Part shown: one piece after another, positions 35,197 through 46,051 of the stretch
Layout of the letters: each line of letters begins with the position of its first letter
How positions within the stretch are numbered: position 1 is the first letter of the stretch
Origin: Charina bottae
Taxonomy: Eukaryota; Chordata; Lepidosauria; Squamata; Charinaidae
Length of the DNA stretch: 64,000 nt
Direction of reading: 5' to 3'
Assembly (NCBI GenBank): GCA_023362775.1
Contig: JALMGJ010000001.1
Span: 60,357,501-60,421,500 of the forward strand
The notes under the pieces: generated by a model
Database searches by the model: none
What the model was told of the DNA's origin: nothing
Seen by the model: the letters and a program-made list of their open reading frames with translations, nothing else
Translations under genes and position numbers: made by a program

Positions 35197-35456
35197 GAGC
35201 CAGTTTGGTCTAGTGGTTAAGGCAATGGGCTAGAAACCAGGAGACTGTGAGTTCTAGTCCTGCCATAGGCATGAAAGCCAGCTGGGTGACCTTGGGCCAG
35301 TCACTCTCTCTCAGCCCAACTCACCTCACAGGGTTGCTGTTGTGGGGAAAATAGGAGGAGGAAGGAGTATGAGGTATGTTCGCCACCTTGAGTTATTTAT
35401 AAAAATAATGAAGGTGGGATAAATAAATAAATAAATAATAATAAAATAAATAATAG
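35197..35456 (+). mobile_element. tRNA-derived SINE with L2-like tail, full length
   Basis: Head gagccagtttggtctagtgg, shared middle, then caccttgagttatttataaa and an (ATAA)n tail at about 35418-35456. It interrupts the older LINE between its RKGVD and QLEDLKDQ relics. The TSD is not clear because the tail merges with AT-rich sequence. Confidence 0.88.
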
Positions 35457-35590
35457 TTGGAAGACCTGAAGGACCAGGTTGAGGACAGATCATCCTGGAT
35501 AAAATCTATCTGTATGGCTGCTAAGATGGTGCATAATCAATTAGTCAATGCTAAAGAGAACAGACTTGGAGAGATTATAGAAATGGATTA

Positions 35591-36204
35591 TGACTGAATA
35601 TTACATTTCATTTAAACAGTATTAGCTGACAATTACACTTTCAGAGGTCTACTACTGGCACCTTTGTCATTTAGTGGCCATTTTATCCAGAAAAAAAATT
35701 AACGAAGACTGAGATATGGAAGGAGGCACAAACCAGAGTGAAAAACATGAATGATGAATGCCATCTGGCACAGATGTCATTTACTGCTATTCATGAAACC
35801 TGCACTGGTTAGATTTATTTAGGTCAGTTAACATCCAAATTCATGACTGAACAAAGATGAGTAATGAAGATAAAATTCTTAAGATCTTATAGCATGCTAA
35901 ATTATATGGAAGGCCATTTTTTGCACACAAAGCACATCGATCCATATCTAAATAGCCTTTTCACTGAATAATTATCTAGTCATTATATTTGTTAGCTATT
36001 TATTATATTGCATAACTTTGATTGTTTGGGGAATTTCCTCTCATATTTGAACTCTGCTCTTCTTCAAAAGCTCTGGTGGCTTTTATAAGGTTCTCAGCTG
36101 TCTCTAATATCTGTATCCTCTAAACTTCAACAAACAGTTCAATACTGGATCCATTCAGATCATTTGGTATACATAGAATTTAACAAAAATTACTTTATCT
36201 TCAA
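35591..36204. other. unique DNA
   Basis: Nothing recognised. Confidence 0.35.
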
Positions 36205-37030
36205 TCAATCAATTTATTTATTATGGTCGTAGACCAGTACAAGCAGAGTGCTTAGTGAATATATATAAATCTATCTTAATATATAATAAATGAAATAAAA
36301 TTTAAGACAAAGTTAAAATACATTTATAAAACAACCTAACTAACATCTACTGTATGAGTGAGGTCTAGGGTGCAGTCTATATTTAAATTATAAAATAGAC
36401 ACTAAAATGTAAAAAAGGTTCCCCCGCATAGTCATATCCGACTCTAGGGGCTGGTGCTCATCTCCGTTTGTTAGCCGAACAGCCAGCGTTGTCCGGAGAC
36501 GCTTCTGCGGTCATGTGGCCGGCATGACGCACGTGGAACGCTGTTACCTTCCCACCGAAGTGGTACCTATTCATCTACTTGCATTTGCATGCTTTCAAAT
36601 TGCTAGGTTGGCAAGAGCTGGGGCGAGTGCAGGAGCTCATTCCGTCACGCGGGGCTAGGGTCTCAAACCTCCGAACTTGTGACCTTCCAATCGACAAGCC
36701 TGGTGTCTTAACCGCTGAGCCACCGTGCCCCCACACTAAAATGATATAAGTATAATAACATCTAAAATTACAAAGAAGTGATAATATCTAAAATTTAAAT
36801 GAATTATAGTTACATAAAATGTGTTTGGCTAGTGGGAAATTGGCCCATCGGGGTCTGGCGGATCTTCTGTGCTGCTGCACAAGACCTAGCCACGTGTGCT
36901 GTAGCAGAAGGCAGTTAGTCTATGAGCAGCATCTGGGCATAGGCTGAGTCTGAGCAACCAGGATGTTTACTAATCAGAGGTAGGATGAATCTGTTTCGAA
37001 TGTCTCCATAAAAGGGGCAACGAAGAAATT
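36205..37030 (-). mobile_element. possible old LINE 3' remnant
   Basis: On the minus strand 37020-36835 reads, in broken frames, phrases like NRFILPL, HPGCSDSAYAQMLLI and VARSCAAAQKIR, as in the C-terminus of a reptile LINE ORF. It is followed by UTR and the end ctggtctacgaccataataa at 36215-36240. A SINE at 36410-36732 splits it. Clade not determined. Confidence 0.35.
36410..36732 (-). mobile_element. tRNA-derived SINE (second group), antisense
   Basis: Full-length antisense copy from aaggttcccccgcatagtca to the head ctgagccaccgtgcccc. TSD acactaaaatg at 36399-36409 and 36733-36743. Confidence 0.9.
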
Positions 37031-38211
37031 ACTTTCTCTTACCAATTGTTCTTGCTTTTATCATATTTTATACAAGTGAACTATTTGACTTATGACTTAA
37101 CATTCAGTTGGTTCCTAATTGTTTTTCTAAAACCTAAAAGGACCGATCAGCAGTTATTCCAACAGTATTCTTCTGAACCAACGCTCTCCAACATAGTCTC
37201 CTAATACATACAGAACACAGTAAGACTTCCTCTTCTCTGTCTTGTACAGGCAGAAAATCCATAGAGAACTGTATTGTGCAGAGTTATGAAGAAATGCCAT
37301 TTGGATTGACAAAATTTATCTTCTCATAGGGAAATTGATGCAACTGCAAGAGCTGTGCGTAGTTGTCCCTTTCAGAGGGTCTATCTGCTTTTTAATACCT
37401 AGAGCAGTCCATATTAATATATTAATGCAAGTGAGAATGGATTCTGTAGACTAAGATGTTAATTCTGACTAAGTTTATGGTCAGTTACTTAAATGTTATA
37501 TTATTATGTGTAAAAATTCATGAAGCATCTACTGCTCCATTTTTAAGGTGTGTGTTGAAATCTAGTTCTTCACCAGTCTTTTCTATATGAATATTGGATG
37601 AATGGGTTTTTTTTCTTTTTCCTTCACCCACCCACTTCTTGTTACTCTATGTGTGTGTGTGTTTTTTTTACTGTTTTTAAGGTACTGGCTTTTAATCTAT
37701 TGTTTTATTTTGTAAACCGAAATGTATAAATTTTTAAAATAATAATAATAATACATATGTTTGAGTGGTTAAAACCTTTGAAGCAGGATGGCCTGTCCAC
37801 AACCACAATAAAACTTCTGCTTTGTTCGGAAACTATTCAGGCTTGCAGAAATACGTAAAAGAGGAAAAACCAAGATATTGCCAATGAGGACTAAGCTTCT
37901 GGGACAAGGGTTAGCTGGAAAAAACAATGAGGAGGTATGTTGAGGAAAAAAGAACAATCATGCTTCAGCCTCTATTTGTTCACAATATCCCAGAAAAGGT
38001 TACAAGGAGAGTGCTGATAACTAGGAGAGGTGAGGATACAGTGTTGCATTGTGTTTCTGAGTCCAACAAATATATAAAATTTGAAAAGCACACAAAAGAA
38101 AGAGGCAATGGACAGAGGGCACTGGTAAAGCAAGGAAATATATTATTGCTAACATGTTTAATGTATTAGATAACAGTACTTTTATAAATGATTTTTCCTT
38201 TTCTATCCTTT
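37031..38211. other. unique DNA
   Basis: Contains GT and AAT short tracts near 37650 and 37740. No gene recognised. Confidence 0.35.
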
Positions 38212-38490
38212 TATATTTTTATTTATTTAGTGCAGTTATCTCCACCACAAAGTGACTCTCGGCAATTTACAACATTCATCAATATACATTATAAAAAATC
38301 CACTGTACAACAATAAAACATAACAAAAAGAAATAAAAGAAACCCACCATATACAGCATTGTATCAGATAATGTCAACTCATGTGTCAAAGGCTTTCTGA
38401 AAAAGCTCTGTTATTAATAGCTTGTGGAAAGCAACAGTGTGGGACAGATCAAGTTCTTGGGGGGAGGCTATTCCAAAGTATAGGGGCCCC
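38212..38490 (-). mobile_element. L2-type LINE 3' end, antisense
   Basis: The minus strand reads a broken VGAPILWNSLPP-like phrase (about 38480-38500), then UTR and an aataaataaaaat-like end near 38220. Short 5'-truncated copy. Confidence 0.5.
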
Positions 38491-39136
38491 CACCAAAAAG
38501 TAGCACCTACAAACCTCTACCCCCTCCCTCTTTAGAGGGTTTGTCCTTTTTATTAATATAGGATAGAAGATGGAATCTAATTTCAATAAAAACACTCTTA
38601 AGACTCCAGCTTAATGGTTCAAGATGGTCAGATGGTCCAAGAGATCATTTTTCCATACTTTCTCAGACAATCTCCTATATGAGACAAATAACAAGAAAAA
38701 GCAGCTCCCAGTATGGTTGGGTACAAAGTGATGCTTGAGAGTTCAGTGAATACCATTGCTCAGGACTTCTGACATCATTACAGCTAGATCTTGAAGACTT
38801 CCACAATGAAGTTTCTATAGGTGCACTTTCTTTAGCCATCATATGTAATTGGTTAGGTGACTTTATTCACCATATCCCCATATGTCTATAGAATTCTTTT
38901 ACAGTAATTTTGTAAGATAGCAGAGGCTGTTAGAGGAAGAATAAAAGCATTATTACCAGCGAACAGAACTATCGTGTGGTTTAACTATTTAATTCTGAAG
39001 CTATCTTCTTTGGCCAAGACAAATAAAAGGTAAAAAAATGGATCAGTTTGTTTTATTCTGTGGGTCAATCTATATTATTTGGGATTAAATCTGTGTGGAA
39101 CAACTGGAAAAATATATTTAAGGATTTCCCCCCTAT
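38491..39136. other. unique DNA
   Basis: Nothing recognised. Confidence 0.35.
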
Positions 39137-39145
39137 ATATCACTT

Positions 39146-39513
39146 TCGAACTGTGGTGCTGGAGAAGACTCTTGAGAGTCCCTTGGACTGCAAGGAGGTG
39201 AAACCAGTCAATCCTAAAGGAAATCAACCCTGACTGCTCATTGGAAGGACAGATGCTGAAGCTGAAGCTCAAATACTTTGGCTACCTAATGCGAAGGGAG
39301 GATTCACTGGAAAAGACCCTGATGCTGGGAAAGACTGAAGGCAAAAGGAGAAGGGGACGGCCGAGGATGAGATGGTTAGATAGCATCACCGATGTAATGA
39401 ACATGAATTTGAGTAAACTCCAAGAGACAGTGGAGGACAGGAAGGCCTGGCGTGCTATGGTCCATGAGGTCACGAAGAGTCGGACACGACTAAACGACTG
39501 AACAACAACAACA
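39146..39513 (+). mobile_element. BovB LINE 3' end, 5' truncated
   Basis: Begins at the WCWRRL region and runs through a frame (39241-39501) reading QMLKLKLKYFGYLMRREDSL, then KRRRGRPRMRWLDSITDVMN and ETVEDRKAWRAMVHEVTKSR, ending with the diagnostic gtcggacacgactaaacgac and (ACA)n. TSD atatcactt at 39137-39145 and 39514-39522. The reading frame is almost intact, so this is a young insertion. The (ACA)n end is the type BovB reverse transcriptase recognises. Confidence 0.92.
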
Positions 39514-39522
39514 ATATCACTT

Positions 39523-40414
39523 GGGTAATAATTTTTCTAGAACTCCCATTCAACTTGATCAAATGCTCTTAAAGTCAGTACCATGACCACAGTTATTTTG
39601 TCAGAGTCTCTGACATGAACAACATTTATTACTTACTGGATCAAACCTCTTAACTGTTTTTGCAGTATAAACTTAGTTTGGGCAGTGCAAAATGAAAGTA
39701 CTTGGTGACTTAACCATTCTTGTATTTAGTTGATTTGCTATTGCTTACTGATTAAAAAAATAGCATTCTGACTTATTAGACCATAGAGCTGTAGCACCAT
39801 AATTTAACATTTTTCTATGTGCCTGATAACCTTCATTCTCTAAAATACTGTTTAAGAATATGGCATCAACACATATTCAACATCTTTGTAAAATTTCCAC
39901 ATTTTTCTTTGTTTTTACCAGTTTTACCTTCTTTTATGGCTGCCAAAAAATTCCCGTTCAGATATATGTTCATTCAAGATATATGTCCCTTCAAGAAGTC
40001 AATATATTTTGTTGGAGTGATATTAGCCATTTGAAAATATGACTCAGGTCTCTGAAGATCTGTTGAATTTAGAAGAGAGTTTGCTGATATATTTAATATA
40101 AAACATAGTTCCTGCTCCTGAGATCCATTTTTCTTCATTTTTAAAAGGCATTTATCAACAATTTAAAGCATATATGGCTGAATTTTTGACCATGTTCTGT
40201 TATGTGATGGGGAGACTAAAGTAAGCATATGCATTTCTCTTTGTGGTTTACTTTTACAAATATGTATATTCTACCTTTCAGTAAATTTTAAAATTTTATA
40301 ATAAAAATCATAAATCACAATTTATATCAATTAAACTGATACATAAATATATTTTAAAAAATCATACAAATCAGGCAGTAACCACCCATAAATTCCTAGG
40401 TAAACAAATGTTAG
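39523..40414. other. unique AT-rich DNA
   Basis: Nothing recognised. Confidence 0.35.
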
Positions 40415-40425
40415 ATGTTCTTATG

Positions 40426-40441
40426 TATTGTCGAAGGCTTC
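40426..40441 (+). mobile_element. 16-bp insertion with 11-bp TSD
   Basis: tattgtcgaaggcttc is flanked by exact atgttcttatg repeats (40415-40425 and 40442-40452). The insert resembles the start of a squamate repeat that often reads tgtcgaaggctttcacggcc, related to the one at 32720. It may be an extremely truncated copy. Confidence 0.4.
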
Positions 40442-40452
40442 ATGTTCTTATG

Positions 40453-41639
40453 TTAATAAAATGTATACCAGTTGCTCTTTTTGTACAAGCATTCCAAAGT
40501 CAAAGTGATAATGAGGGAAGACCTTATTTTCCCTAATAAGGCCTCTATTACCATTTTTAATTAAGAATCTTATTAAGTTTAGAGCAAAGTTAAAAACTAC
40601 AAAAAAGGAAAAAACTACAAAAAAGGAAAAAGAAAAAAGAAAAAAAAGCGAGAAAACAGAAAATGAAAAAAGATTTTTAAAGAGATTACATAACAAGGTG
40701 ACTTCCAACTTTAAACAACACTGTTCGCAATCCTCAGGCTATGAGGCAACGTTCTGGAGTGCAAATGGGATGATTCCAAGCATTTTCTTTCCATGAAAAC
40801 GCTCTAGGGCATCAGGAAAAGCCTGCCTGAGCCTCCCAAAAAAGCCAGCGCTGTCAGATCTGTGTGCAGAAATCACAGGAACAGCTATTCAGTCGGCCAT
40901 GTCCCCACCGGAGGTCTCAGGCCTCCATTACCTTGAATTGTTAAGTTTTGTTAAGGAAGTTGAATTATTCTATGTAAGGACAGCATAGTAGTGACAAACA
41001 GAGTAAATATAAATGTTCTTTTTTATTTTTAAAAGATTGTGTAAACATAAATGGGCAGGAGGATAGGGTTGTCAGGAAAAATTGAATCTCTGCAGGAGTA
41101 GGTAATACTGAACTAAGGAGCAGGTGGCTTCAGAAAAATGATCTTGACTAGCACTTTGGGAGTTGCTAGGCACTATATGGCAGGGCTTCTGTTGTTTGTC
41201 ACTTACCTCATAGGGTTGTAGACCATCTATTTTAAGGTTTGGGAGGAAAAAAATGTCTGCAAATTTTGGATATTCAAAATAAAAATTGAATAGCATAGAA
41301 ACTGAATTTATATTTTGCCTTTTTTCTGGAAGCTCAAGATAGTGCATAAACATAGACTTCTAATTTTATCCCCATACAACCATTGTGAGGTAGATTATGC
41401 TGAGAGATTGTGATGATCTAAAGTTAACCAGTGAGCTCTGTAGTTGAGGGACAATTTGAATCTGGGTCTTCCTGGTGCATGTCAAGCTTGCACCACTATG
41501 CTACCAGAGATGTGTTCATATTCTAGGCATATATACATACAGTAGATTAAAGAGTTACAGTTAATTTTGAGACCCTGGGCAGGAAAGAGTTTGTTTCCTA
41601 ATTTTCTTCACCAATATTTCTTATTATCACATTCATTCC
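40453..41639. other. unique DNA with A-rich low-complexity tract
   Basis: A-rich tract at 40593-40680. Otherwise nothing recognised. Confidence 0.35.
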
Positions 41640-41776
41640 TTCATTCCTTCGGTTTATATGCCCTGCAGTCATACCCAGTTCTTGTTGCCTTACAGACTTA
41701 CCAACAAAGTAATGAGATTAAAACAATATAAAAAATATCCATAATAACAATAACAACAAAATAACAATAAAATATA

Positions 41777-42098
41777 AGGTAAAGGTAAAGATTTTCCCCT
41801 GCACAGTCATGTCTGACTCTAGGGGCCGGTGCTCATCTCCGTTTGTTAGCCGAAGAGCCAGTGTTGTCCGAAGACGCTTCCACGGTCATGTGGCCGCATG
41901 ACGCATGCGGAACGCTGTTACCTACCCACCGAAGTGGTGCCTATTTATCTACTTGCATTTGCATGCTTTCGAATTGCTAGGTTGGCAAGAGCTGGGGCTA
42001 GTGCGGGAGCTCACCCCATCACGTGGCACTCGGGTCTGGAACCTCCGACCTTCCGATCGACAAGCCTGGCATCTTAACCACTGAGCCATCGCACCCCC
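41777..42098 (-). mobile_element. tRNA-derived SINE (second group), antisense
   Basis: Full-length antisense copy from aggtaaaggtaaagattttc to the head ctgagccatcgcaccccc. TSD aacaataaaatata at 41763-41776 and 42099-42112. Head-junction sequence is repeated just downstream (see 42113-42166). Confidence 0.9.
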
Positions 42099-42112
42099 AA
42101 CAATAAAATATA

Positions 42113-42166
42113 CAACAATATATCGCACCCCCAACAATAAATAACATCGCGCCCCCAACAATAAAA
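42113..42166 (-). repeat. two extra copies of the SINE head-plus-TSD junction
   Basis: atcgcacccccaacaataaa (from 42122) and atcgcgcccccaacaataaa (from 42145) repeat the sequence at 42088-42107, where the SINE 5' end meets its TSD. Spacers differ in length. Confidence 0.75.
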
Positions 42167-42343
42167 TAAAATATACGACACCGAAAACTAACCATACATA
42201 TAACATTCACCCTCAGGAGAGAACAAGCAAAAGTCCCCTCTCAGAACCTGAAGACTTGTTGAAAAAGTCAGGTCTTAATGACTCTGTGAAAGGCCAGGAG
42301 AGTCAGAATTATAATATGATATAATTAGTCCATTTAATTAGAT

Positions 42344-42706
42344 TTGAATGCCATAATTAAAGCTATGGTTTTCCCAGTAGTAATGTATGGCTGTGAGAGT
42401 TGGACCATAAGGAAGGCTCAGCACCGAAGAATTGATGCTTTCAAACTGTGGTGCTGGAGAAGACTCTTGAGAGTCCCTTGGACTGCAAGGAGGTCAAATC
42501 AGTCAATCCTAATGGAAATCAAGCCTGACTGCTCATTGGAAGGACAGATGCTGAAGCTGAAGCTCAAATACTTTGGCCACCTAATGAATTTGAACATGAA
42601 TTTGAGTAAACTCCGGGAGACAGTGGAGGACAGGAAGGCCTGGCGTGCTATGGTCCATGAGGTCACGAAGAGTCGGACATGACTAAATGACTGAACAACA
42701 ACAACA
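42344..42706 (+). mobile_element. BovB LINE 3' end with internal deletion
   Basis: Reads NAIIKAMVFPVVMYGCESWT (42344 on), RIDAFKLWCWRRLLRVPWTA, QMLKLKLKYFGHLMN, then jumps to NMNLSKLRETVEDRKAWRAM and ends with actgaacaacaacaacaa. Compared with 39288-39400, more than 100 bp is missing between short atgaa repeats, consistent with a microhomology deletion that kept the frame. Confidence 0.9.
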
Positions 42707-42900
42707 AAAATTACATTGGCCTTTTTTGGACACAAAGTTTAACACTACATATATGATACTTTTCTCCATGTCTCTCTAGCACAGCTCAATTTGTTTTAAT
42801 ATCAGTTTTTCCAAGTAAGAGACAACAGCTTGATTGAGACAAGATCAGAGACAACAGCTTGATTGAGCTTGTCTGAACAAAACAGAATTTAAACTCCTCT

Positions 42901-43289
42901 GCCGTCCCCTTCTCCTTTTGCCTTCAGTCTTTCCCAGCATCAGGGTCTTTTCCAGTGAGTCCTCTCTTCGCATTAGGTGGCCAAAGTATTTGAGCTTCAG
43001 CTTCAGCATCTGTCCTTCCAATGAGCAGTCAGGGTTGATTTCCTTTAGGATTGACTGATTTGACCTCCCTGCAGTCCAAGGGACTCTTAAGAGTCTTCTC
43101 CAGCATCACAGTTTGAAAGCATCAATTCTTCAGCACTCAGCCTTCCTTATGGTCCAACTCTCGCAGCCATACATTACTACTGGGAAAACCATAGCTTTAA
43201 TTATACGGACCTTTGTCGGCAAGATGATGTCTCTGCTTTTTAATATGCTGTTTAGGTTTGCCATAGCTTTCCTCCCAAGGAGCAAGCAT
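42901..43289 (-). mobile_element. BovB LINE fragment, antisense
   Basis: The minus strand reads from FKSRDIILPTKV-like and MVFPVVMYGCESWTIRKAEC (43130-43330 frame) through WCWRRLL to the GRRRGR region, stopping before the ACA tail. It lies in inverted orientation 194 bp from the previous copy. Confidence 0.88.
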
Positions 43290-43345
43290 GAATTCTGGAA
43301 GTTGAAGTCCAGACATCTTAAAGCTGCCAAGGTTGAGAAACACTG
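43290..43345 (-). mobile_element. hAT-like element end fragment
   Basis: In antisense it begins cagtgtttctcaaccttggc and continues gaagttgaagtcc. CAGTGTTTCTCAACC is a typical hAT terminal sequence. Only one end is present, abutting the BovB fragment. Confidence 0.55.
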
Positions 43346-44562
43346 CTGTAAGGTACTGCTTTTTCAGTAGAGTGCCCTCCCCACTGCAAGTATTTTATAA
43401 AATTAGTCAGGGGAGTGGGTACTGATCTCTCTGAAAATCCTAGAACTGCTTCTATAAAGCATATTTGGTGACACATGTGAGATAACAGCATAAACCAGAA
43501 ACAGGGGGAAAAATAACATCTAAAAAGGAAGTACAGTTGTTGCACTAGTTATAAAGCCTTTTTTTAAAAAAAAAAAAGTTGCTTCTAAAATTATACTGTT
43601 AGCATTAACTACTTTGCTAAATGTAATTTCAGAGCAGCCTGGCTACGCTGGGAGTAATAATGTTTCAGCAGATGTTAACAGTGAGGGAATTTAAAGATTA
43701 CAGGGTTTCCTGGGTGCAGTAAAGCTGCAGTGGGAACAGAAATATTACTGTAGCTGTTATGTTCTGAGTACACCACATTTACTGACAAGTAATACATGAG
43801 TGATAGTGAGGACCAGGGGAACAGAACTTTATACTTACTGGTCAGCACCGTATAAATTCCATAAATTAAACAAAGTTTTATGCATTTTTATTTCTTTTCA
43901 GAGTGATCCTCTCCTAGGACAGGGACTTCACATTTATGCCAACCACAAAGCAAAGCTCAAAAGGTATATCCTCACATACACGACTCCACTCTCCTTTCTC
44001 TCCATCTTCTTCTCGTCCTCCACCCAGGAGGTAGCTTGGAGTAGCTTTGTTCTCAGAGTGGCTTTGGAAACCGTTTACAGCACGGATCTCTGTCAATAGT
44101 AAAGTCATAAAGTCTGATTCTATACCTCCAGTTACATTATTTCCCTCCTCCTTCCCCCCCCCCCAGTATAGTCAGAATTGATATTATGTGCATTCAGAAG
44201 GAGATTTGGAATTTATAAGTGAGGATTCCTATTTCATTTTGGTTTTGGTTTTATTTCGAAGGATAATTGTTGTATCCCCTACAATGGCAAATGGCCATTT
44301 AAAATACAAGGACAGCCTCCTGTTTAGCAACAGTGTGTGAATGAGCCTAGATAAGATCTGAATTTGTGACCTGAGGTAGCAAGATTTTATTCAAACAGAT
44401 TCAAGCATAAAAGATTTTCCTGTAGACTATAATAGGAAAGATTCAAAATATTTGTAATGCTTGGCTTCAAGTTTTTGGCAAAACAGGATGAAAATAGCAG
44501 GTATGATAAACCTTTTGGAGGATATAAAGCCTGTAAAGTTTAAATAGCTTCAATAGTTTCAG
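43346..44562. other. unique DNA
   Basis: Includes a C run at 44155-44164. A 99-codon frame at 43800-44099 has no recognised domain. Confidence 0.35.
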
Positions 44563-44600
44563 GTTTGTTTGTTTGTTTGTTTGTTTGTTTGTTTGTTTTT
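44563..44600 (+). repeat. (GTTT)n microsatellite at SINE 3' end
   Basis: Tetramers ending directly at the antisense SINE, so in SINE orientation they form an (AAAC)n 3' tail. Confidence 0.9.
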
Positions 44601-45521
44601 TGTGCCTTTGAGTCAGTGTTGACTCCTGGCGACCGCCTGGACTAGTCCCTGCAGTTTTCTTGGCAAGGTTTTTCGGAAGTGGTTTGCCCTGGCCTGCTTC
44701 CTAGGGCTGAGAGAGAGGGACTGGCCCAAGGTCACCCAGCCGGCTTTCATGCCTAAGGTGGGACTAGAACTCTCAGTCTCCTGGCTTGCCATTGCCTCCT
44801 TCCCAGGGCTGAGAGAGAGCGACTGGCCCAAGGTCACCCAGCTGGCTTTGTGCCTAAGGTGGGACTAGAACTCTGTCTCCTGGTTTGCCATTGCCTCCTT
44901 CCCAGGGCTGAGAGAGAGCGACTGGCCCAAGGTCACCCAGCTGGCTTTGTGCCTAAGGTGGGACTAGAACTCTGTCTCCTGGTTTGCCATTGCCTCCTTC
45001 CCAGGGCTGAGAGAGAGCGACTGGCCCAAGGTCACCCAGCTGGCTTTCATGCCTAAGGCGGGACTAGAACTCTGTCTCCTGGTTTGCCATTGCCTCCTTC
45101 CCAGGGCTGAGAGACAGGGACTGGCCCAAGGTCACCCAGCTGGCTTTGTGCCTAAGGTGGGACTAGAACTCTGTCTCCTGGTTTGCCATTGCCTCCTTCC
45201 CAGGGCTGAGAGAGAGCGACTGGCCCAAGGTCACCCAGCTGGCTTTGTGCCTAAGGTGGGACTAGAACTCTGTCTCCTGGTTTGCCATTGCCTCCTTCCC
45301 AGGGCTGAGAGAGAGCGACTGGCCCAAGGTCACCCAGCTGGCTTTCATGCCTAAGGCGGGACTAGAACTCTGTCTCCTGGTTTGCCATTGCCTCCTTCCC
45401 AGGGCTGAGAGACAGGGACTGGCCCAAGGTCACCCAGCTGGCTTTGTGCCTAAGGTGGGACTAGAACTCACAGACTCCTGGTTTCTAGCCTGGTGCCTTA
45501 ACCACAAACCAAACTGGCTCT
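44601..45521 (-). mobile_element. Sauria-type SINE with internal tandem expansion
   Basis: Antisense SINE: the 3' end (gtgcctttgagtcagtgttg) at 44601, conserved gtccctgcagttttcttggc and gaagtggtttgcc, then eight units of a segment of the SINE middle, then the normal head (cctggtgccttaaccacaaa ... aaactggctc) at 45480-45521. A single-copy SINE of this type (24815-25036) is about 220 bp; this one is about 920 bp. The unit covers the box B neighbourhood and the ctgggtgaccttgggccagt block. Confidence 0.9.
44704..45470 (-). repeat. 99-bp tandem array with three-unit higher-order period
   Basis: gggctgaga starts units at 44704, 44806, 44905, 45004, 45104, 45203, 45302 and 45402, so spacing is 99-102 bp. 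Variants (gagagagcg versus gagacaggg; ggctttcatg versus ggctttgtgc; aaggcggg versus aaggtggg) make units 3-4-5 match units 6-7-8, a period of 298 bp. Unit length divisible by three keeps one frame open, which gives repeated LCLLVCHCLLPRAERERLAQ-type translations of no coding significance. Confidence 0.93.
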
Positions 45522-45900
45522 TTTTTCACCACTTTTTGAAATACCTATTCTAAAGCAGAGATACCAGGGATGAGAAAAGACAATACAGCAGCCTCTAATT
45601 GTCTGACCAAAAAAAAAAACCTATTCAAAAGTTTTGGAAACCAGTAGAGAAAGTGCTCTACCTGAATTTAAAAGGCGAAAAAGATCCACACTGTTCAACC
45701 ACTTGGTCTGGCAGGTTTATTGGCAGAACAGAATAGGAATAAATGTATGTGTTGCTTGGAGAATAGTTTTTTTTAAGCAGTTTGTGTGATATCAGTACTG
45801 CATATATTATGCACTGTGATATAAACAAATAATCAGTACTAGGTGTAACAATCTAGAAGCAAGCAGACTACCTCAGACCCTCACACACTATGAAGACATT
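45522..45900. other. unique DNA
   Basis: Nothing recognised. Confidence 0.35.
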
Positions 45901-45934
45901 GTAGGAGAACAGTCATGTTAGTTCATGGTAGCAG

Positions 45935-45998
45935 AAATCAGAAGGAGGCTGGTAGCTTCTTTTCCAGTTAACAAATATTATCAAGAAGCATAAGCTTT
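45935..45998 (-). repeat. repeat end, left member of an inverted pair
   Basis: ggctggtagcttcttttcca through aagcataagcttttgtaat resembles the reverse complement of 46330-46395. The sequence aagcataagcttttgt belongs to a dispersed vertebrate repeat. Confidence 0.45.
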
Positions 45999-46051
45999 TG
46001 TAATCTCTCTCACATGTACCATGCATCTGCATAACCAACCTGTCTTCTCTT

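Larger units (their letters stand above)
34030..35590 (+). mobile_element. old RTE-like LINE remnant, RT C-terminal half
   Basis: The frame 34139-34378 reads FNIKKPKLMTTGTATSLRID, then VVDSFCLLGLTVNSKGTNTQ, IFKCWNVSILTKIRVV: the region after the RT catalytic motif in RTE-like elements. Downstream frames recall VFPVILYGSESWT (34650-34690), DAFEL-CWRR (34930-34965) and QLEDLKDQVEDRSSW (35458-35500). The ORF is split by a palindromic element (34713-34919) and a SINE (35197-35456), both therefore younger. Numerous frameshifts. Confidence 0.55.
41640..42310 (-). mobile_element. L2-type LINE 3' end, antisense, split by a SINE
   Basis: The 42200-42310 part recalls in antisense the end of an L2-type ORF (AFHRVIKT-LFQQVF); 41640-41776 recalls the UTR. 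The SINE at 41777-42098 and duplicated junction material separate them. Confidence 0.4.

Noticed and set aside
44850..45553. Repeated peptide frames (LCLLVCHCLLPRAER type) that look like a repeat protein
   Set aside because: They are translations of a 99-bp SINE-derived tandem repeat whose unit length is a multiple of three; the frame changes at the 100-bp units.
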